A stretch of DNA of 64,000 bases from NCBI GenBank assembly GCA_016779205.1, contig JADHOC010000018.1:1-64000 (forward strand), in the 5' to 3' direction. Position 1 is the stretch's first letter. The number at the start of each line of letters is the position of its first letter. Source of the stretch: Planctomycetota bacterium. Lineage in GTDB: Bacteria; Planctomycetota; UBA1135; GCA-002686595. A program made the translations under genes and the position numbers. Shown one piece after another: positions 1-8,057 of this stretch. Below the pieces are notes generated by a model. It was not told the DNA's origin and did not search any database. It was given only the letters and a program-made list of their open reading frames with translations.

Positions 1-19
1 AAGGGCCTCTAGAACCGAC

Positions 20-433
20 ATGAAGCCGTCATCAGATTTCAGGGCTCGAATGCTGGAGAGAAAGGCCGTTCTCGACGCACGGACCGAAGAGGAGACAGCG
101 CGGCTGGTCGAGCACCTTAGATGGTCGTGTCCCCAGTACAGCAACACCCCGATTCTGCCAGACCTCGTTAGGGCTTGGTGGGATCGAGCCAGCGGAGATC
201 CACAGCCTGGATGGCTTGTGGCACTCCCCGAGTGGTGCACTGGGTTCTTTGACAACGCCCCCTGGCTCAGGACTTCCAAGCACGACGATGGACGCATCTC
301 ACCTCGCCGTTGCCGCGTGGCGATGGGCAAGCAGGCCGAGAACCTGTCCGACCAGGACCTGCGATTCCTGCGGGATCAGCTCTACGTGCTCGCTGAGTCG
401 CTCGTCGATCGCGTGACAGGAGCACCAGCATGA
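20..433 (+). CDS. Hypothetical protein coupled to the serine recombinase
   Basis: This is a 137-residue soluble protein of unrecognised family. It is rich in charged residues, contains several tryptophans (for example RAWWDRA near residue 52), and has no signal peptide, membrane segment or obvious helix-turn-helix. Its stop codon overlaps the recombinase start as ATGA, so the two are probably translated together. Small genes coupled to large serine recombinases sometimes encode accessory or directionality factors; that role is only a guess from position. The ATG at 20 is close to the window edge, so a longer upstream start cannot be excluded. Confidence 0.6.
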   Translation: MKPSSDFRARMLERKAVLDARTEEETARLVEHLRWSCPQYSNTPILPDLVRAWWDRASGDPQPGWLVALPEWCTGFFDNAPWLRTSKHDDGRISPRRCRVAMGKQAENLSDQDLRFLRDQLYVLAESLVDRVTGAPA

Positions 434-1959
434 GGCGGGCACTTCTTTACCTCCGCGTCTCGGACCCGCGACAGGTCCACAATCTGAGCCTGGAGACTCA
501 GGAGCAGATGTGCCGCGCCTACTGTGAGCGCGAAGGGATGGAAGTGGTTGAGGTCTTCCGAGAGGAGGGCGAGAGCGCGAAGACAAGGTATCGGACCGAA
601 CTCAACCGCCTCCTGGAGACATGCAGCGAGCGGCGTGACGAGATCGACGCCGTCGTCGTCTATAGCCTTAGCCGCTTCGCCCGGAACCAGAGCGACCACC
701 AGCTCCTTCGCCGCGCCCTTCGCGGGCTCGGCGTTGTTCTTCGATCGGCGACAGAACCCATCGACGAATCCGAGACCGGCGCGCTCCTCGAAGGGGTCCT
801 TGCGTCGGTTCATCAGTTCGAGAACGATCTGCGCACTCGCCGAACGATCGACGGGATGAAGAAGGCACTGTCGATGGGCCGGTGGCCGTTCAAGGGCCCC
901 CTTGGGCTTCCCAACTCTCCCAAGGGAAGTGGCCTGCCAAGCCTGATCCACGACATGGATCGGGCTCCCATGATCCGAAATGCCTTCGAGCTGGTCGCTA
1001 CAGGCGAGCTGACGAAGGTCGAAGCTCTCCGGCAGGTGACTGCCCTCGGACTAACGACTGCGACAGGAAAGCCGATCAGTCCACAGCACTTCACCAAGAT
1101 CCTGCGTAACAGGATCTACGCGGGCTGGATCGTCCTGGAGGAATGGGGCGTCGAGGTTCGCGGAGACTTCGAGCCCATCGTGGGCGAGGAGATCTTCCAG
1201 CGCGTCCAGGAGGTGCTCGATTCGCGCGGGCTCAAGAAGAGCCACCACGCGCTCGACAACCCGCTGTTTCCGCTGCGCCGTTTCGTGCGGTGCGCTTGGT
1301 GCGACACTCCCATGACGGGCAACGCTCCAAACAGTGGTCGCCACCGCTACTACTTCTGCCGGAACAGAGCCTGCCAAGGCGACGGAAAGAAGCGAGTGAG
1401 CGTCAGGACCGAGAAGATGGAGCGCAGCTTCCTCGACCTCGTGGAGAACTTGGCTCCCCGCCCCGAGCTGGTCTCACTGTTCGCCGAGATCGTCCGGGAC
1501 GTATGGAGCAAGCGCCACCGGGCACAGGCCGCGCGACGCGACCGGCTCGCCCGCCGCCTCGACGAGCTGCGGAGTGCCCGCAATGGGCTCGTCGATGCCC
1601 ACGTCCACAAGGGTCAGCTCGACGCCGAGACGTTTCGGGAGCAGATGGAGCGCAACCGCTCGGATGAGGCCGTTGTGAAGCGACAGCTCGCGGACGCCAC
1701 ACAAGAGGTCCCCGACGTGGAGTCGATCCTCCCCTTCGCCGAGCGCGTCCTGCGCGATCCAGGGAGCTTGTGGGAGCACTCCGAGCTGCCCCAGCGACAG
1801 CGCCTCCAACGGTACTTGTTCCCCGAGGGGCTCCGCTACGACGGCGAGTCGTTTGGAATCGCCGTAAGGTCCCCCGTCTTCGAGACTTTGGGCTCGTTGG
1901 AAGCCGAGAGGGAGGAAGTGGTGACCCTAGGGGGATTCGAACCCCCGTCGCCAGGATGA
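430..1959 (+). CDS. Large serine recombinase (resolvase/invertase family)
   Basis: A 509-residue site-specific recombinase. Residues 3-150 form the resolvase catalytic domain, with the nucleophile Ser11 in the LRVSDPRQ motif and the SRFAR motif near residue 81. Residues about 170-275 match the Recombinase domain. Cys288, Cys291, Cys310 and Cys315 form the zinc ribbon, followed by a charged, probably coiled-coil stretch (about 365-430). This is the full architecture of phage and island integrases that act through a covalent serine-DNA intermediate. The last roughly 13 codons (ending LGGFEPPSPG) are antisense to the 3' half of tRNA-Glu, so the reading frame runs into the presumed attachment site. 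It overlaps the preceding gene by 4 bp. Confidence 0.93.
   Translation: MRRALLYLRVSDPRQVHNLSLETQEQMCRAYCEREGMEVVEVFREEGESAKTRYRTELNRLLETCSERRDEIDAVVVYSLSRFARNQSDHQLLRRALRGLGVVLRSATEPIDESETGALLEGVLASVHQFENDLRTRRTIDGMKKALSMGRWPFKGPLGLPNSPKGSGLPSLIHDMDRAPMIRNAFELVATGELTKVEALRQVTALGLTTATGKPISPQHFTKILRNRIYAGWIVLEEWGVEVRGDFEPIVGEEIFQRVQEVLDSRGLKKSHHALDNPLFPLRRFVRCAWCDTPMTGNAPNSGRHRYYFCRNRACQGDGKKRVSVRTEKMERSFLDLVENLAPRPELVSLFAEIVRDVWSKRHRAQAARRDRLARRLDELRSARNGLVDAHVHKGQLDAETFREQMERNRSDEAVVKRQLADATQEVPDVESILPFAERVLRDPGSLWEHSELPQRQRLQRYLFPEGLRYDGESFGIAVRSPVFETLGSLEAEREEVVTLGGFEPPSPG
1919..1959. other. Candidate attachment site (att) in the tRNA-Glu 3' half
   Basis: This is the shared stretch between the recombinase 3' end and the 3' part of tRNA-Glu, including the T arm, acceptor strand and encoded CCA. 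The element lies on the tRNA 3' side, as expected if integration regenerates the tRNA end. The exact crossover point cannot be set without the other end of the element. Confidence 0.4.
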
Positions 1960-1996
1960 AAACCTGGTGTCCTAGGCCTGACTAGACGATAGGGCC
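1919..1996 (-). tRNA. tRNA-Glu (anticodon TTC), CCA encoded
   Basis: On the minus strand the 7-bp acceptor stem GGCCCTA/TAGGGTC (one G-T pair), a 5-bp anticodon stem CCAGG/CCTGG with loop TTTTCAT (anticodon TTC), and the T arm GGGGG-TTCGAAT-CCCCC all fold. Discriminator A is at 1922 and CCA is encoded at 1921-1919. The 3' half overlaps the end of the serine recombinase reading frame on the other strand. Confidence 0.95.
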
Positions 1997-2093
1997 ACGG
2001 GTGTCGGTCGTCCCGGGTGGACGTTCGACGGCGGGGAAGATAGGGCCTGGTCCAGGTCCTGTCAAACCCTCCCCCGCCCGGATTTTCACCCCC

Positions 2094-3353
2094 TCAGCGC
2101 GCGACCCATCCGGCAGCGGCGAGCCGCTCGGTCAGGTGACCGTACTCACGCTCCAGACCCTCCACCACCTGGCCTGGATCGCCAAGGATCGACCAGGTGT
2201 AGGTCTCGATCTCCAGGTGGAGCTCGGGGGTGGTCCACCCCTCCGGATCGGCGAGCAGGCCGTCGACGATCCGGTCCGCGTGGCCTCGGGTCGTCTCCAG
2301 GGCCCCGAACGTGGCCTGATCCAGGGGCACGTGGAAGTGACAGCGCCACTCCTCTGCGCTCGCCCAGGGGCTGCCCTCGACCTCGAGGGCCTCGACGAGC
2401 GCGGGGAGGTCGGGCAGGTGGATGAAGGCGCCGTCGGCGCGGCCGGTGACCTGGTGCAAGAAGCGAGGCTCATCCATCGCCAGGAGCTCCGCCCGCGCCG
2501 CGGGATGCCGGGCGGGGTCAGGGAGCCGGAGGGCGCTGCTGACCTGCACCTTCCCCAGGGGGCCCCCGTGGGTGGCCAGGGCCAGCGAGTCCACGGCCTC
2601 CTCGAACTCCACCGCGGAGTGACAGCAATCCAGGCAGGTCCCGAGGTGGCGCGCAGCGAGGAGCGCAGATATCTCCACCTCAGCCCCGAACTCCTCCTGC
2701 AGGACGCGGGTCGCGATCAAGCGCGCGAAGACGAGGTACTCGGCGAGCGCCCGACCGTTCCTCGCGCTGGCGTCGGGCTCGGACTCCAGGGAGAGGATGA
2801 CGCGGACGCCGGTCTCCTCCTCGATCCGCGCGAGCTCTCCGACCGCCCGCCCCATGCCCTCGGCGCAGCGGCGCAGGCCCGAGCGGTCGTTGATGTCGGC
2901 TCCGTAGGCTCCCGGGTGGGTGCTGATCGAGACCATGCGCGGCTGATCCCGCGACGCCTCGACCAGGGCGGCCGCGGCCCAGGCCACGTCCACGGTGTAG
3001 TCGACCCGCTCCTGCTCCATCCAGCTCGGCTGGTAGACCCGGGCCTTCAGCCCGTCCTCCTGGAAGTCGCCGTAGGGGAACGCGTTGAAGGTGAAGGGGT
3101 CCATGCGGTGGGCCCGCAGGAATTCCCTCAGGGCCCTGGCCGCGTCGGGGTCGGCGCGCAGCTCCCGAGCCGCTCCGGCGGCGAGGTACATCCCCACGCC
3201 GAAGCTCGAACCGCCCGGAGCGAGCCGCTCGCGCAGCGGGACGGAGAAGGTCTCGATGGCCCGCTGGACGTCCGCGAGGGTCTCGGCCGCGTGCAGGTTG
3301 AGGCAGTACCCGACCCGGACGACTCGGTCCGAGCTGGGGTGATGGAACTGCAT
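2094..3353 (-). CDS. eboE: EboE-like metabolite traffic protein (TIM-barrel)
   Basis: A 419-residue soluble protein of the EboE family, which has a xylose-isomerase-like TIM barrel. Recognition rests on the N-terminal GYCLNLHAAETLADV, the FNAFPYGDFQ segment, HLGTCLDCCHSAVEFEE in the middle, WRCHFHVPL, and LEIETYTWSIL near the C-terminus. EboE belongs to the ebo/EDB set linked to export or trafficking of secondary metabolite precursors; its exact reaction is not known. No eboA-D or eboF neighbour is present. The start at 3353 (MQFHH) is chosen because the family homology begins about 13 residues later and because it lies 4 bp after the Trm112 stop. The gene is the second of a two-gene unit. 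Confidence 0.75.
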   Translation of the reverse strand: MQFHHPSSDRVVRVGYCLNLHAAETLADVQRAIETFSVPLRERLAPGGSSFGVGMYLAAGAARELRADPDAARALREFLRAHRMDPFTFNAFPYGDFQEDGLKARVYQPSWMEQERVDYTVDVAWAAAALVEASRDQPRMVSISTHPGAYGADINDRSGLRRCAEGMGRAVGELARIEEETGVRVILSLESEPDASARNGRALAEYLVFARLIATRVLQEEFGAEVEISALLAARHLGTCLDCCHSAVEFEEAVDSLALATHGGPLGKVQVSSALRLPDPARHPAARAELLAMDEPRFLHQVTGRADGAFIHLPDLPALVEALEVEGSPWASAEEWRCHFHVPLDQATFGALETTRGHADRIVDGLLADPEGWTTPELHLEIETYTWSILGDPGQVVEGLEREYGHLTERLAAAGWVAR

Positions 3354-3357
3354 GGGC

Positions 3358-3615
3358 TCAGCCGGCGGAGTGCACGGCAATCCCCTCCTCTCGGAGCAGG
3401 ACCGGGATGTCATCCCGGACGGGGTAGATCACCTGACCATCCTCTCGGATGAGGCCTGCCTCGAGCGCGGTGGCGACGTCAGCGCCGCCCACGTTCTGGA
3501 CCCCGCCGCCCGCGATGCGATCGTTGAGCGCCTTCAGGGTCGCCTCGTCGGCGAGGGCGAGGGGCTGACGGGAGTCCGGGCAGGCGAGGATGGCGAGGAG
3601 GTCGGGGTGGATCAC
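3358..3615 (-). CDS. Trm112 / UPF0434 (YcaR) family small protein
   Basis: An 85-residue protein with the Trm112-family signature: an N-terminal HPDLLAILACPDSRQPL and a C-terminal LIREDGQVIYPVRDDIPVLL. In other organisms Trm112 is a zinc-binding partner that activates methyltransferases; bacterial short members are often orphan proteins. Only one Cys is present, so classical zinc binding is doubtful. The GTG at 3615 is used because no upstream in-frame ATG gives a sensible N-terminus. It heads a two-gene unit with the EboE-like gene. The plus-strand exported gene begins 160 bp away in the other direction. Confidence 0.8.
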   Translation of the reverse strand: MIHPDLLAILACPDSRQPLALADEATLKALNDRIAGGGVQNVGGADVATALEAGLIREDGQVIYPVRDDIPVLLREEGIAVHSAG

Positions 3616-3775
3616 TGCGCAGGAGGGGTAGCGGGGACCGGGTGGAACGGAGGGGGCACGGACGCCGCCGTGGAGAATCGTGCATGGGCACGGACAACGC
3701 AACCCGAACGGGCCGGAGCTTCCCTGGAGATGCTCCGTCCTTGACCCGGCGTGGCCCGTGCCGGAGGTTGGGGCC

Positions 3776-4900
3776 ATGCTCCCCGCCCTGCGCAGCGCCC
3801 CACGGCACCTCCTGGCCGGCCTCTCCCTCGCCCTCCTGTTCGCGGCGGCCGGACCAGCGGCCCCCGCCCAGGACACGGCGCGGGGCTGGCTCGATCTGCC
3901 GGAGGATCCCCTCGGGCGCCTGTGGGCCTCCGTCGGCGCCGACACGACCCCGTGGAAAGCCAACGCAGCCCACGGGGACCTCTCCGCCTCCGAGGACGCC
4001 TGGGAGGAGTGGCGCGGCGCCATGGCCACGGCCAGGACCCCCGAGCGGCGCCGCGAGGCCCTCTCGACGCTCCTCGGGCTGGCCGCCCGCGACGGGAGAA
4101 TGGACGACGCCTACGGCTGGATCGGAGCCTTCGGCGCGGGCGACGCGCCGGCCCTGGCGGGCTCCATCCCTTACCTCTTCCCCGGTCTGGACCCGACGGT
4201 GCAGCTCGGCGGCGGCGGCCGTCCGATGGCCCTCAAGGAAGGAGCTCTCCTGCGCCCCCAGCTCCCGCCACGGAGCCGCGCGGCCGTGCCTGGCAGCATC
4301 GAGAACCGACGGGTCACGGCCCGGGGGCTGAGGGTCGGCGGGACCACCTTCGACCTGATGCTGAAGGTGGACGGCTCCGGGGTGATCGCGGAGCTGACCC
4401 ACGTCGCGGGCGAACCGGCGGAGCTCCGGGTGGCGCTGCCTGCCCCTGCCGGCTATCGACTGAAGAGCGTCTACGTGGACTGGGAGCTTCAGGAGCCCGA
4501 GGATGGCGCCGATCCGGACGAGGTCGACTGGGCGGGGACGCCGCTGAACGTGCGGATCGCCCCCTCCGAGGACCCGATCTCCCTCTTCGCGCGCCTCGAC
4601 CGGAGGGACCTGCCCACGCCCACGCCGCCGCCCGGCGCGTCGCCGTTGCCGGGGCCGATCGCCGGGCGAGGCCTGCTGCTCGTGGTCCCCACGGAGGAGC
4701 AGGGACCCCGCTGGGAGGCCATGGCCCAGGCGTTCGCTGACGTCCTCGCGGTCCCCGTCAGGGTGGGCTCGCCCGAGGAGGTCCTCAGCACGGCGGGCAG
4801 CCCTCTCCCCACCGCCGTGCGCTTCGACCTCGTCGGGGACCCGGAGGCCCTCAGGCGACAGGTGACCCACGCGATCGAGGTCCGCTTCCGGGAACGCTGA
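3776..4900 (+). CDS. Exported protein of unknown function
   Basis: A 374-residue protein with an N-terminal signal peptide (hydrophobic HLLAGLSLALLFAAAG, then a likely cleavage after APAQ). After cleavage a short helical region is followed by a mixed region containing a Pro-rich linker (PTPTPPPG, about residue 285) and a C-terminal alpha/beta-looking part. No catalytic motif is recognised. The ATG at 3776 is preferred over the upstream ATG at 3680 because it starts directly at the signal peptide. The next gene, pepP, follows 52 bp downstream on the same strand but looks independently started. Confidence 0.75.
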   Translation: MLPALRSAPRHLLAGLSLALLFAAAGPAAPAQDTARGWLDLPEDPLGRLWASVGADTTPWKANAAHGDLSASEDAWEEWRGAMATARTPERRREALSTLLGLAARDGRMDDAYGWIGAFGAGDAPALAGSIPYLFPGLDPTVQLGGGGRPMALKEGALLRPQLPPRSRAAVPGSIENRRVTARGLRVGGTTFDLMLKVDGSGVIAELTHVAGEPAELRVALPAPAGYRLKSVYVDWELQEPEDGADPDEVDWAGTPLNVRIAPSEDPISLFARLDRRDLPTPTPPPGASPLPGPIAGRGLLLVVPTEEQGPRWEAMAQAFADVLAVPVRVGSPEEVLSTAGSPLPTAVRFDLVGDPEALRRQVTHAIEVRFRER

Positions 4901-4952
4901 GGGCCGGCGGGCGCCCCGCCAGCCCCGGGGTCGTTATGGTGGCGCTCCTACC

Positions 4953-6290
4953 ATGAGTGACTCCCTCCACGCCCAGCACCGCGCCCGCTTCCTCGACCTG
5001 CTCGCCGCCCGCGACGCGGTCGCGGTCATCCCCACCGCGACGACCAAGACGCGGAACGACGACGCGGACTACAAGTTCCGCCCGACGAGCGACTTCTGGT
5101 ACCTCACGGGCCTGAACGAGCCCGGGGCCTGCCTCGTGCTGCTGCCGGGCAAGGACGGCGAGAAGCCGCGCTCGGTCCTGTTCCTCCGCGAACGCGACAA
5201 GCTCCGAGAGATCTGGGACGGGCGCCGCCTCGGGCTCGAGCGCGCCCCCGACGCCCTCGGGGTGGACGCGGCCATGGACATCGAGGAGCTCTGGACCGAG
5301 CTCCCAAAGCTCCTCGAGGGGCGAGAGCGGATCATGTGGCGCTTCGGCGACGACCACGTCGCCGACCGGCGGATGATCGAGACCTTCACCTCGCTGCGCG
5401 ACCGGGCCCGCGGCCCGGTGGAGCCGGCCAAGGAGCTCCTGGACCCCGGACCGATCCTGCACGAGCTCCGGGTGATCAAGGGCGAGGCCGAGCTCGAGCA
5501 CATGCGCCGGGCGGCCACGCTCAGCGCAGAGACCCACGCGGCCCTCATGGGGCACATCCAACCCGGCATGAACGAGTGCGAAGCCGAGGCCTTCCTCGAC
5601 TACCGCTACCGCGGCGCGGGCTCGACCGGCGCGGCGTACAACCACATCTGCGCCGGCGGAGCCAACGCCTGCATCCTCCACTACGTCGAGAACGACCAAC
5701 CCCTCAAGGACGGGGACCTGCTACTGGTGGACTCGGGGGCCGAGTGGCACTACTACGCGGCGGACATCACCCGCACGTTCCCGGTCGGCGGCAAGTTCAG
5801 CCCCGAGCAGCGGGCGCTCTACCAGGTGGTGCTGGATGCCGAGGAGGCCGCCATCGCAGTGGCCGCGCCGGGCGTGGAGTTCGACCGGATCCACGAGGTG
5901 GCCCTCGGGGTCATCGTGGACGGCCTGCTGGAGCATGGACTGCTGACGGGCACCGCGGAGGAGGCGCTGGAGTCGGGCTCCTATCGCGACTTCTTCATGC
6001 ACAAGACAGGCCACTTCCTCGGGCTCGACGTGCACGACTGCGGGCGCTACACCACGTCCGAGGGAGCCTCCCGGCCGCTGGAGCCGGGCATGGTCTTCAC
6101 CGTCGAGCCGGGCATCTACGTCGACCCGGAGAACACCGACGTCGAGGCCCGCTGGCGCGGGATCGGGATCCGCATCGAGGACGACGTGCTGATCACGGAC
6201 GACGGCCACGAGATCCTCACCGCCGCCGTCCCGAAGGCCGTCGAGGAGGTCGAGGCCATGTGCGCTGCGCCCAGCGGGGCGCAGGGGTGA
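4953..6290 (+). CDS. pepP: Xaa-Pro aminopeptidase (M24B)
   Basis: A 445-residue cytoplasmic metallopeptidase that removes N-terminal residues preceding proline. The aminopeptidase P N-domain occupies roughly residues 1-150 (YKFRPTSDFWYLTGL). The creatinase-fold catalytic domain follows, with all five metal ligands visible: Asp in LLVDSGAE, Asp in DITRTFP, His in HFLGLDVHD, Glu in FTVEPGIY and Glu in IRIEDDVLI. Length matches E. coli PepP. The ATG at 4953 is preceded by TATGGT at 4935-4940, a possible -10 element. The membrane-protein gene downstream begins 10 bp after the stop, so the two probably form one unit. Confidence 0.95.
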   Translation: MSDSLHAQHRARFLDLLAARDAVAVIPTATTKTRNDDADYKFRPTSDFWYLTGLNEPGACLVLLPGKDGEKPRSVLFLRERDKLREIWDGRRLGLERAPDALGVDAAMDIEELWTELPKLLEGRERIMWRFGDDHVADRRMIETFTSLRDRARGPVEPAKELLDPGPILHELRVIKGEAELEHMRRAATLSAETHAALMGHIQPGMNECEAEAFLDYRYRGAGSTGAAYNHICAGGANACILHYVENDQPLKDGDLLLVDSGAEWHYYAADITRTFPVGGKFSPEQRALYQVVLDAEEAAIAVAAPGVEFDRIHEVALGVIVDGLLEHGLLTGTAEEALESGSYRDFFMHKTGHFLGLDVHDCGRYTTSEGASRPLEPGMVFTVEPGIYVDPENTDVEARWRGIGIRIEDDVLITDDGHEILTAAVPKAVEEVEAMCAAPSGAQG

Positions 6291-6300
6291 GGTGAGCGAG

Positions 6301-7146
6301 ATGCCGGAACCCAGGGAGCCCCTCGGGCTCGCGGATGCGATCCGCGGCGCCGCGATCCCCAGCCTCGCCGGCATGGCTTACGAGCTGAGCGGGCTGGCCT
6401 GGGTCCTCGGGGGAGCAGCGGCGCTGACCTCCCTCGCCGCGCTCGCCGGAGACCCCGAGCTGGTCTCGGACGCGGTGGGCTCCGGGGTCCCGATCCCCGG
6501 CCCCCTCGTCGCGACGGGCCTGTTCCTCGCGGCCCTCCCCCTCCTGCTCGTCTGCTCAAGGGTGGGCGGCGGCGCCGCCCGCCTCTCGATCGCCCCTGAC
6601 CCCGAGCGGCCCACGACCCTGCTCAGGTCCTGGGCGGAGGGCAAGAGCGTGCAGACCTCGGCAGCCGCGATCTGGATTCAGATCTTCGGGATGATGGCCT
6701 GCGGCACCTTCGTCCTCCTCGGCCCCATCGTCGCGTTGACCGCCCTCGTCGGCCCCGAGACCCTGGGCCCCTTCGGCGTCGTCCTCTCGGGCCTGGCCCT
6801 GGTGCTGACGCTGGCCTATGCCGCGGAGCTGGGAGCGCTTCACCAGCTCGCGCTGGCCAGCCTGGTCCGCCACGACCGCGGCGTGGGCTCCGCCGTCCTC
6901 CACGGCTGGCGCCTGATGCGAGCGCGCCCGGAGCACATGCGCCGCCTCGCGGCCGCGGAGTTCGCCCTCCGAGCCCTGATCTTGATCGCCGCCAGCTTCG
7001 CCGGCTATCTCGCGGGCGGCCCGTGGGGGCTCGCCCAGCTGGCGCTCCTCGCGAGCCTGGTGGGCTCGGTGCGCTGCAGGGCGTGGTCGCTCATCTACCC
7101 CCGGCTGGGCGGCCTGTCGGTGTCCGGCGGGCCGCGCCAGGCCTGA
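6301..7146 (+). CDS. Polytopic membrane protein of unknown function
   Basis: A 281-residue protein with about five or six predicted membrane helices (around GLAWVLGGAAALTSL, LVATGLFLAALPLLL, IFGMMACGTFVLLG, LALVLTLAYAAELG and LILIAASFAGYLAGG). No transport or enzyme motif is recognised. The ATG at 6301 is chosen because AGGTGA lies 5 bases upstream; a GTG at 6292 in the same frame is an alternative. It follows pepP by 10 bp and is probably cotranscribed with it. Confidence 0.7.
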   Translation: MPEPREPLGLADAIRGAAIPSLAGMAYELSGLAWVLGGAAALTSLAALAGDPELVSDAVGSGVPIPGPLVATGLFLAALPLLLVCSRVGGGAARLSIAPDPERPTTLLRSWAEGKSVQTSAAAIWIQIFGMMACGTFVLLGPIVALTALVGPETLGPFGVVLSGLALVLTLAYAAELGALHQLALASLVRHDRGVGSAVLHGWRLMRARPEHMRRLAAAEFALRALILIAASFAGYLAGGPWGLAQLALLASLVGSVRCRAWSLIYPRLGGLSVSGGPRQA

Positions 7147-7221
7147 GGGGCTGTGCCTGGGGACCAGGGCCCCCTGACGCGGGGCCGCCCCCAACCAGAA
7201 GGGGCCTTCGAATCGAGAGGG

Positions 7222-7297
7222 TGGTGAGCGCGCCAGGGATCGAACCTGGGACCTACTGGTTAAAAGCCAGTTGCTCTACCAACTGAGCTACGCGCCC
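7222..7297 (-). tRNA. tRNA-Lys (anticodon TTT), CCA encoded
   Basis: The acceptor GGGCGCG/CGCGCTC, D arm, anticodon stem ACTGG/CCAGT with loop CTTTTAA, and T arm CCAGG-TTCGATC-CCTGG are all present on the minus strand. Discriminator A is at 7225 and CCA is encoded at 7224-7222. It lies about 120 bp downstream of frr on the same strand. A 10-bp GC inverted repeat at 7317-7337 sits between them, without a T tract. Confidence 0.96.
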
Positions 7298-7414
7298 ACC
7301 CGTTGTGTCGATTCGGCGCGCGGTCCGGGACCGCGCGTTCGAGGCGGAGAAGATACGGCTTTTGAGACGGGGTGCAAGTATTCCGCACCGGGAGATCCGT
7401 GAGCCGCCCCCCCC

Positions 7415-7975
7415 TCAGTCCTCGAGGATCTCCTTGGTCTTCTTGTCCTGGGCCTCGCCCACCTTGGCCTCGAAGCTCTTGAGCATCTTCTGGATCTCGT
7501 CCTGGAGGTCCTTGTGGCCGTCCTCGGTGACCTCACCGCTCTTCTTGTGGGCGTCGGCCTCCTTGTTGGCGTCCCGCCGGACGTTCCGGAGGGACACGCG
7601 CCCCTCCTCGCCCAGGTCCTTGGCCTTGGCGGCGTACTTCTTGCGCTGCTCTCCCGAGAGCGGGGGCATGGTCAGGCGGATGACCTTGCCGTCGGACTCC
7701 GGGGAGATCCCCAGGTCCGACTTCATGAGGGCCTTCTCGACCTCCTTGATGGCGCTGGCGTCGAAGGGCTTGATGACCAGGGTGCGAGCCTCCGGGACGC
7801 TGATCTGGGCCAGCTGGCTCAGGGGCGTCGGCGTGCCGTAGTAGTCCACCCGCACGTGCTCGACGAGCGCCGAGGACGCCCGAGAGGTGCGGATGTTCTT
7901 GAGCATGTCACGCGTGTGCGACACCGCCTTTTCCATGCGGGCCTCGGCATCTTTCAGAACGCTCTCGTAGCTCAT
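7415..7975 (-). CDS. frr: Ribosome recycling factor
   Basis: A 186-residue RRF that, with EF-G, splits the post-termination ribosome so subunits can be reused. The family pattern runs through the whole protein: an N-terminal helix (VLKDAEARMEKAV), TSRASSALVEHVRVDYYGTPTPLSQLA, and the C-terminal RVSLRNVRRDANKEADAHKK helix region. The ATG at 7975 (MSYESVLKDAE) is chosen because homology starts there; the upstream extension to 8041 is not RRF-like. It is the last protein gene of the rpsB-tsf-pyrH-frr cluster, 82 bp after pyrH. Confidence 0.97.
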   Translation of the reverse strand: MSYESVLKDAEARMEKAVSHTRDMLKNIRTSRASSALVEHVRVDYYGTPTPLSQLAQISVPEARTLVIKPFDASAIKEVEKALMKSDLGISPESDGKVIRLTMPPLSGEQRKKYAAKAKDLGEEGRVSLRNVRRDANKEADAHKKSGEVTEDGHKDLQDEIQKMLKSFEAKVGEAQDKKTKEILED

Positions 7976-8057
7976 ATCTCTTCGCGGCCCATGTGTGGGC
8001 CCTCGTTGGGAGGTCGTCGCGGTGGGCCAGGAGCCAGGCACCGCCGGTAGGGTGGCT

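Larger units (their letters stand above)
1..1959. mobile_element. Right end of an integrated element (partial)
   Basis: The first 1.96 kb holds a small unknown gene coupled to a large serine recombinase, and it stops inside a tRNA-Glu gene. By eye its GC content is somewhat lower (about 60-63 %) than the flanking chromosome. A recombinase gene abutting the 3' half of a tRNA is the usual arrangement at the integrase end of an integrated island. The left end is outside the window, so size and cargo are unknown. That it is an element is inferred; the recombinase and the tRNA overlap are seen directly. Confidence 0.55.

Noticed and set aside
2001..3452. 483-residue plus-strand frame
   Set aside because: It is antisense to the EboE-like and Trm112 genes and has no family features.
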